Shown here: piece after piece, positions 56,626-64,000 of the stretch
How positions within the stretch are numbered: the stretch's first letter is position 1
Layout of the letters: each line of letters begins with the position of its first letter
Source of the DNA: Symbiodinium natans
Lineage: Eukaryota; Sar; Dinophyceae; Suessiales; Symbiodiniaceae
Direction of reading: 5' to 3'
Assembly: GCA_905221605.1 (NCBI GenBank)
Contig: CAJNDS010002546.1
Location: 634,684 to 698,683 of the forward strand
Length of the DNA stretch: 64,000 nucleotides
The notes under the pieces: generated by a model
What the model saw: only the letters and a program-made list of their open reading frames with translations
Told to the model about the DNA's origin: nothing
The model's database searches: none
Position numbers and translations under genes: made by a program

Positions 56626-58389
56626 ATTTTTGTTTTTCCCTTCTCTTCTGCTTCCTTTTAACTGATAAAACACAAGAAAGGAACTCATATGATAAAGCAG
56701 TGGAAAGGTAAGCTCCTTGCACGTGAGCCTTTCCATAATACTCCATCATATTCATCCTCTCGGCCTATCTCTTCTGTTCCTTTCCTTACTCTTCTCCTTC
56801 TCATAGTTCTTCCTTTTTGTTTTTCTCATTTTGAAAAGAAAGAGGGAAGGGAGAAACAAGGGAGAGAGAATAGATAAAGAAGAGTGCCATCTTCTCTGCG
56901 CCTTGTTTTGTCTCTCCCTCTTCTCTATTCATCTGTCTTCTATTCTCTTCCTTGCTCTTCCCATTAAATATGCAATCCTTGGTATCTCTCCTCTCTCCTT
57001 CTCTCTTCCTCCAACAGATGTGCTTTTGGATCGTTTTCTGCATCTTCAAGCGAGAAAAAAAGGACACAGACTGCGATTAAAAGGGACGCCCATGTTGGAT
57101 TGGCAGCAAGCCCAGCTGATGCTCATGATTCTCTCTTTTTCCCTACACATGGGCGATGGAACGGGTGTCCTTTTCAATCGTTTTCTGCATCTTCAAGAGA
57201 AACAGGGACACCCCACAAGAAGGAAAAGCAACATAAGAGATAGGGAGGGAAATTGACCCTTTCCTCTCTTCTTATCTGCTATTTTTCTTATTCGCTTCAA
57301 AAAGCAACATAAGGGAAAGGGGATTTCCTGAAGAGGAGAGAGGGAACCTATCTGTGAAAAGCAAGAATGGTTTTTTTCTAGTTCGAAAGGGAATAGGGAG
57401 AGACAAGGGAGAGATGATATGTACAGCTTTGCGCCTTATTTTGTGATTCCGTCTCCTTGCTTCCTGTCTCTTCTATTCCTTGCAGCACGCTTCGGGAAAC
57501 ATAGCATCCTTGTTATCTTTCCTCTCTCACTTCCCTTTCCCTTCTCTTCTTCCGCTTCCTTTTAACTGATAAAACACAAGAAAGGAACTCATGTGATAAA
57601 GTCATCCTTTCGGCCTATCTCTTCTGTTCCTTTCCTTAATTACTCTTCTCCTTCTCATAGTTCTTCCTTTTTGTTTTTCTCATTTCGAAAAGAAAGAGGG
57701 AAGGGAGAAACAAGGGAGAGAGAATAGATAAAGAAGAGTGCCATCTTCTCTATTCATCTGTCTTCTATTCTCTTCCTTGCTCTTCCCATTAAATATGCAA
57801 TCCTTGGTATCTCTCCTCTCTCCTTCTCTCTTCCTCCCACAGATGTGCTTTTGGATCGTTTTCTGCATCTTCAAGCGAGAAAAAAGGACACAGAATGCGA
57901 TTAAAAGGGACGCCCATGTTGGATTGGCAGCAAGCCCAGCTGATGCTCATGATTCTCTCTCTTTTTCCCTACATATGGGCGATGGAACGGGTGTCCTTTT
58001 CAATCGTTTTCTGCATCTTCAAGAGAAAAAGGGACACCCCACAAGAAGGAAAAGTAACATCAGAGATAGGGAGGGAAATTGAAGAACTCCTCATTGTACT
58101 TGGTCATTCCCTTTCCTCTCTTCTTATCTGCCCATTTTCTGTGCGCCTTGTTTTGTCTCCCCCTCTTCTCCCATCATCTCTCTTCTGGTCTTTTCTTTGC
58201 TCTTCCCATTAAAAATGCAACCCTTTTTATGTCTCCTCTCTCCTTCTCTCTCCCTCCTCTTCTCCTGTTCCCTTCTAAACGACAAAAACGCAAGAAAGGA
58301 AGAATAAGAGGGGAATGGAGGCCCTGTTCCTTTTCCTCTTTCAATGGATGGGGGAAGTGGGCGGAGTTGGCCCCTTGCCCGTACACCCT
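56626..58389. repeat. pyrimidine-rich block with about 0.9-kb internal duplication, copy 1
   Basis: CTTTTAACTGATAAAACACA with AGAAAGGAACTCAT occurs near 56655 and again near 57560, and the following sequence is shared (TTCTCTTCCTTGCTCTTCCC, GATCGTTTTCTGCATCTTCA). No gene is supported. Confidence 0.85.
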
Positions 58390-58489
58390 NNNNNNNNNNN
58401 NNNNNNNNNNNNNNNNNNNNNNNNNNNNNNNNNNNNNNNNNNNNNNNNNNNNNNNNNNNNNNNNNNNNNNNNNNNNNNNNNNNNNNNNN
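58390..58489. other. assembly gap (100 N)
   Basis: Exactly 100 N, so probably of unknown true length. The left flank equals 63773-63792, and the right flank begins inside a GAATTAATT module. Confidence 0.95.
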
Positions 58490-59504
58490 TCACTTATTTT
58501 CCAAATGGGGGGATTCCCCAGCCCCCACCCCTCCCCCCCCTTTGGAAATAAATGAATTAATTGAATTAATTGAATTAATTGAAATAATTGAATTAATTCA
58601 ATTAATTCAATTAATTCCACCCCCCCTTTGGAAATAAATGAATTAATTGAATTAATTGAATTAATTGAATTAATTGAATTAATTGAATTAATTGAATTAA
58701 TTCAATTAATTCAATTAATTCATTTATTTCCAAAGGGGGGGGAGGGGTGGGGGCTGAGGAATCCCCCCCATTTGGAAATAAATGAATTAATTGAATTAAT
58801 TGAATTAATTGAATTAATCGAAATAATTCAACTAATTCAATTAATTCAATTAATTCATTTATTTCCAAAGGGGAGGTGGAATTAATTGAATTAATTGAAT
58901 TAAATGAATTAATGGAATTAATTGAATTAATTCAATTAATTCAATTAATTCAATTAATTCATTTATTTCCAAAGGGGGGGTTCAATTAATTCAATTAATT
59001 CAATTAATTCAATTAATTCAATTAATTCAATTAATTCAATTAATTCAATTAATTCATTTATTTCCAAAGGGGGGGGGTGGGGCTGGGGAATCCCCCCCAT
59101 TTGGAAATAAATGAATTAATTGAATTAATTGAATTAATTGAAATAATTGAATTAATTCAACTAATTCAATTAATTCCACCTCCCCTTTGGAAATAAATGA
59201 ATTAATTGAAGTAATTGAATTAATTGAATTAATTCAATTAATTCAATTAATTGAATTAATTCATTTATTTCCAAAGGGGGGGGGTGGGGGCTGGGGAATC
59301 CCCCCCATTTGGAAATAAATGAATTACTTGAATTAATTGAAATAATTGAATTAATTCAATTAATTAAATTCATTCCACCTCCCCTTTGGAAATAAATCAA
59401 TTAATTGAATTAATTGAATTAATTGAATTAATTCAATTATTTCAATTAATTCAAGTAATTCATTTATTTCCAAATGGGGGGTGGGGGCTGGGGCATCCTC
59501 CTCC
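58490..59504. repeat. GAATTAATT palindromic modules, copy 2
   Basis: The same modules as 51.6-53.6 kb, without the GGCCAAATTTTGCC palindromes. Confidence 0.9.
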
Positions 59505-59862
59505 CCCCAATACTAAACCACGAGCCCGGGCCTCCCCCCAATACTAAATCACGAGCCCGGGCCTCCCCCCAATACTAAATTACGAGCCCGGGCCTTCCCG
59601 CAATACTAAATCACGAGCCCGGGCCTCCCCCCAATACTAAATCACGAGCCCGGGCTAAATCACGAGCCCGGCCTCCAAATTACGAGGCCGGGCCTCCCCC
59701 CAATACTAAATCACGAGCCCGGGCCTCCCCCCAATACTAAATCACGAGCCCGGGCCTCCCGCAATACTAAATCACGAGCCCGGGCCTCCCCCCAATACTA
59801 ATTTACGAGCCCGGGCCTCCTCCCAATACTAAATCACGAGCCCTCCTCCCCCCAATACTAGG
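59505..59862. repeat. 31-bp tandem array, copy 2
   Basis: Near-identical to 53636-53998, including its truncated units. Confidence 0.9.
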
Positions 59863-61975
59863 GCACAGTTTTTGCTCCAAAAAGTGACATCGCAAGCCCT
59901 GGTCCCTAAGATTTTGAGCTCATTTCTTGCCCCAAAGAGTAACATCGCAAGCCCTGGTCCCTAAGATTTTGGGCTCATTTCTTGCCCCAAAGAGTAACAT
60001 CGCAAGCCCTGGTCCCTATTATTTGGGGCCCAGTTTTTGCTCCAAAGAGTCAAATCGCAAGCCCTGGTCCCTAAGATTTTGGACTCAGTTTTTTGCTCCA
60101 AAGCAAGCCCTGGTCCTTAAGATTTTGGGCTCATTTCTTGCTCCGAAGAGTCAAATCGCAAGCCCTGGTCCCGAAGATTTCGGGTTCAATTTTTGCTCCA
60201 CAGAGTCAAACCGCAAGCCCTGGTCCCTAAGATTTGGGGCACAGTTTTTGCTCCAAAGAGTCAAATCGCAAGCCCTGCTCCCTAAGATTTTGGGCTCATT
60301 TCTTGCCCAAAAGAGTGACATCGCAAGCCCTGGTCCCTAAGATCTTGGGCCCAGTTGCTCCAAAGAGTCAAATCGCAAGCCCTGGTCCCTAAGATTTTGG
60401 GCCCAGTTTTTGCTCCAAAGGGTCAAATCGCAAGCCCTGGTCCCTAAGATTTTGGGTTCAATCTTTGCTCCAAAGAGTAACATCGCAAGCCCTGGTCCCT
60501 AAGATTTGGGGCCCAGTTTTTGCTCCGAAGAGTCAAATCGCAAGCCCTGGTCCCTAAGATTTTGGGTTCAATTTTTGCTCCAAAGAGTGACATCGCAAGC
60601 TCTGGTCCCTAAGATTGGGGGCCCAGTTTTTGCTCCAAAGAGTGACATCGCAAGTCCTGGTCCCTAAGATTTTGGGTTCAATTTTTGCTCCAAAGAGTGA
60701 CATCGCAAGCCCTGGTCCCTAAGATTTGGGGCCCAGTTTTTGCTCCAAAGAGTAACATCGCAAGCCCTGGTCCCTAAGATTTTGGGTTCATTTTTTGCTC
60801 CAAAGAGTGACATCGCAAGCCCTGGTCCCTAAGATTTGGGGCCCAGTTTTTGCTCCAAAGAGTGACATCGCAAGTCCTGGTCCCTAAGATTTTGGGTTCA
60901 ATTTTTGCTCCAAAGAGTGACATCGCAAGCCCTGGTCCTTAAGATTTTGGGTTCGTTTTGACATCGCAAGCTGGTCCCAAGATTTGGGGAGTTTTTGCTC
61001 CAAAGACATCGCAAGCCCTGGTCCCTAGATTTTGGGTTCTTTTTTTGCTCCAAAGAGTGACATCGCAAGCCCTGGCCCTAAGATCTTGGGCCCAGTTTTT
61101 GCTCCAAAGAGTCAAATCGCAAGCCCTGGTCCCTAAGATTTTGGGTTCAATTTTTGCTCCAAAGAGTCAAATCGCAGGCCCTGGTCCCTAAGATTTTGCA
61201 TTCATTGTTGCTCCAAAGAGTGACATCGCAAGCCCTGGTCCCTAAGATCTTGGGCCCAGTTTTTGCTCCGAAGAGTCAAATCGCAAGCCCTGGTCCCTAA
61301 GATTTTGGGTTCAATTTTTGCTCCAAAGAGTCAAATCGCAAGCCCTGGTCCCTAAGATTTGGGGCCCAGTTTTTGCTCCAAAGAGTCAAATCGCAAGCCC
61401 TGGTCCCTAAGATTTTGGGTTCATTTTTTTGCTCCAAAGAGTGACATCGCAAGCCCTTGTCCCTAAGATTTTGGGCCCAGTTTTTGCTCCAAAGAGTCAA
61501 ATCGCAAGCCCTGGTCCCTAAGACTTTGGGTTCAATTTTGCTCCAAAGAGTGACATCGCAAGCCCTGGTCCCTAAGATTTGGGGCCCAGTTTTTGCGCCA
61601 AAGAGTAAAATCGCAAGCCCTGGTCCCTTAGATTTTTGGGTCGATTTTTGCTCCAAAGAGTCAAATCGCAAGCCCTGGTCCCTAAGTTGTCGGGGTCGAT
61701 TTGTGCTCCACAGAGTCAAATCGCAAGCCCTGGTCCCTAAGATTTCGGGGTCGATTTGTGCTCCACGGAGTCAAATTGCAAGCCCTGGTCCCTAAGATTT
61801 TGGGCCCAGTATTTGCTCCAAAAGGTGAAATCGCAAGCCCCGGTCTTTAAGATTTTGGGCTCATTTCTTGCTCCAAAGAGTAACATCGCAAGCCCTGGTC
61901 CCTAAGATTTTGGAATCGATTTTTGCTCCAAAGAGTCAGATCGCAAGCCCTGGTCCTAAAATGTTGGGCTCAATT
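59863..61975. repeat. 55-bp satellite array, copy 2
   Basis: Matches copy 1 but is about 0.5 kb shorter. The 329-bp block is present once (about 61457-61745), and units near 60955-61030 are decayed. Confidence 0.95.
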
Positions 61976-64000
61976 TTTGCTTTTCCCTTCTCTTCTGCTG
62001 ATAAAACACAAGAAAGGAACTCATATGATAAAGCAGTGGAAAGGTAAGCAGAGGGTGACTCCTTGCGCGTGAGCCTTTCCATAATACTCCATCATATTCA
62101 TCCTCTCGGCCTATCTCTTCTGTTCCTTTCCTTACTCTTCTCCTTCTCATAGTTCTTCCTTTTTGTTTTTCTCATTTCGAAAAGAAAGAGGGAAGGGAGA
62201 AACAAGGGAGAGAGAATAGATAAAGAAGAGTGCCATCTTCTCTGCGCCTTGTTTTGTCTCTCCCTCTTCTCTATTCATCTGTCTTCTATTCTCTTCCTTG
62301 CTCTTCCCATTAAATATGCAATCCTTGGTATCTCTCCTCTCTCCTTCTCTCTTCCTCCAACAGATGTGCTTTTGGATCGTTTTCTGCATCTTCAAGCGAG
62401 AAAAAAGGACACAGACTGCGATTAAAAGGGACGCCCATGTTGGATTGGCAGCAAGCCCAGCTGATGCTCATGATTCTCTCTCTTTCCCTACACATGGGCG
62501 ATGGAACGGGTGTCCTTTTCAATCGTTTTCTGCATCTTCAAGAGAAACAGGGACACCCCACAAGAAGGAAAAGCAACATAAGAGATAGGGAGGGAAATTG
62601 ACCCTTTCCTCTCTTCTTATCTGCTATTTTTCTTATTCGCTTCAAAAAGCAACATAAGGGAAAGGGGATTTCCTGAAGAGGAGAGAGGGAACCTATCTGT
62701 GAAAAGCAAGAATGGTTTTTTCTAGTTCGAAAGGGAATAGGGAGAGACAAGGGAGAGATGATATGTACAGCTTTGCGCCTTATTTTGTGATTCCGTCTCC
62801 TTGCTTCCTGTCTCTTCTATTCCTTGCAGCACGCTTCGGGAAACATAGCATCCTTGTTATCTTTCCTCTCTCACTTCCCTTTCCCTTCTCTTCTTCCGCT
62901 TCCTTTTAACTGATAAAACACAAGAAAGGAACTCATATGATAAAGCAGTGAAAAGGTAAGCAGAGGGTGACTCCTTGCGCGTGAGCCTTTCCATAATACT
63001 CCATCATATTCATCCTCTCGGCCTATCTCTTCTGTTCCTTTCCTTACTCTTCTCCTTCTCATAGTTCTTCCTTTTTGTTTTTCTCATTTCGAAAAGAAAG
63101 AGGGAAGGGAGAAACAAGGGAGAGAGAATAGATAAAGAAGAGTGCCATCTTCTCTATTCATCTGTCTTCTATTCTCTTCCTTGCTCTTCCCATTAAATAT
63201 GCAATCCTTGGTATCTCTCCTCTCTCCTTCTCTCTTCCTCCAACAGATGTGCTTTTGGATCGTTTTCTGCATCTTCAAGCGAGAAAAAAGGACACAGAAT
63301 GCGATTAAAAGGGACGCCCATGTTGGATTGGCAGCAAGCCCAGCTGATGCTCATGATTCTCTCTCTTTTTCCCTACATATGGGCGATGGAACGGGTGTCC
63401 TTTTCAATCGTTTTCTGCATCTTCAAGAGAAAAAGGGACACCCCACAAGAAGGAAAAGTAACATAAGAGATAGGGAGGGAAATTGAAGAACTCCTCATTG
63501 TACTTGGTCATTCCCTTTCCTCTCTTCTTATCTGCCCATTTTCTGTGCGCCTTGTTTTGTCTCCCCCTCTTCTCCCATCATCTCTCTTCTGGTCTTTTCT
63601 TTGCTCTTCCCATTAAAAATGCAACCCTTTTTATGTCTCCTCTCTCCTTCTCTCTCCCTCCTCTTCTCCTGTTCCCTTCTAAACGACAAAAACGCAAGAA
63701 AGGAAGAATAAGAGGGGAATGGAGGCCCTGTTCCTTTTCCTCTTTCAATGGATGGGGGAAGTGGGCGGAGTTGGCCCCTTGCCCGTACACCCTCCCCATG
63801 CTTCAGCAAACCCCTCCTCTCGCCCTATCGCCTCTGTTTTTTTCCTTGTGCCCAAACGGAAAACGAAAACGGGTTCCTTTATATGTTCATTGTCCTTCCT
63901 TTTGTTTTTTTATTTCACAGGGAAAAGAACCAGAGAAGAGGAAGATAAGAACGAGAGGTGAGATGAAAACGGCACCATCTTCTCTTTGCCTTATTTTTGC
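61976..64000. repeat. pyrimidine-rich block, copy 2
   Basis: Matches 56626-58389 with the same internal duplication (starts near 61985 and 62885). It continues past 63792 into sequence not seen in copy 1 because of the gap. Confidence 0.85.

Noticed and set aside
56831-57256. 141-codon open frame in the pyrimidine-rich block
   Set aside because: Leu/Ser/Phe-rich translation of C/T-rich repeat DNA, recurring in every sub-copy with frame changes.

Overview
The window looks like nuclear DNA of a dinoflagellate, probably of the Suessiales/Symbiodiniaceae type (inference). The reasons are: genes cut into many short exons; splice donors that are often GC or GA rather than GT (worked out below by phase-consistent joins); nearly all recognisable genes on one strand (minus); scattered CCCTAAA/TTTAGGG telomere-like tracts; and many microsatellites and homopolymer G/C runs. 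No bacterial operon structure, rRNA or tRNA was recognised. Single open frames mislead here, because most true exons are 50-300 bases and many long open frames are shadows or lie in satellites.

Layout, left to right. 1-766 (-): 5' part of a coiled-coil protein with a WWE domain. About 1279-1715 (+): end of a small helical protein. 2.5-4.1 kb (-): two terminal-exon candidates. 4.1-11.2 kb: nothing convincing. 11.3-11.9 kb (-): last three exons of a coiled-coil protein. 16.25-18.75 kb (-): an uncharacterised gene of at least eight exons with matching phases. About 19.35-19.65 kb (+): a candidate exon. 21.06-26.5 kb (-): 3' part of an ankyrin-repeat gene, with further ankyrin exons at 30.8-32.05 kb (-) and unidentified coding blocks between (27.0-29.5 kb). 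33.9-37.6 kb (-): several unidentified exons. 38111-40444 (-): one intact, intronless 777-codon gene encoding a major-facilitator transporter fused to a Caps_synth/OCH1-like glycosyltransferase. 44.06-46.14 kb (-): an alpha/beta hydrolase split into many exons (HGWP and GHDWG motifs). 47.5-51.3 kb (-): a split membrane protein with a TIR-like signature.

From about 51.4 kb to the end the window is repeat DNA: a 19-bp inverted-repeat element, palindromic modules of a 9-bp GAATTAATT satellite, a cluster of GGCCAAATTTTGCC palindromes, a 31-bp array, a 55-bp satellite of about 47 copies, and a pyrimidine-rich block. Most of this composite recurs as a second tandem copy about 5.3-5.9 kb downstream, with a 100-N assembly gap at the junction (58390-58489).

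The genes show no common pathway. The shared minus-strand orientation fits dinoflagellate unidirectional gene blocks. The most interesting items are the transporter-glycosyltransferase fusion with a possible spliced-leader relic, the ankyrin gene with GC/GA-AG introns, the TIR-like membrane protein, and the two different palindrome-based arrays.
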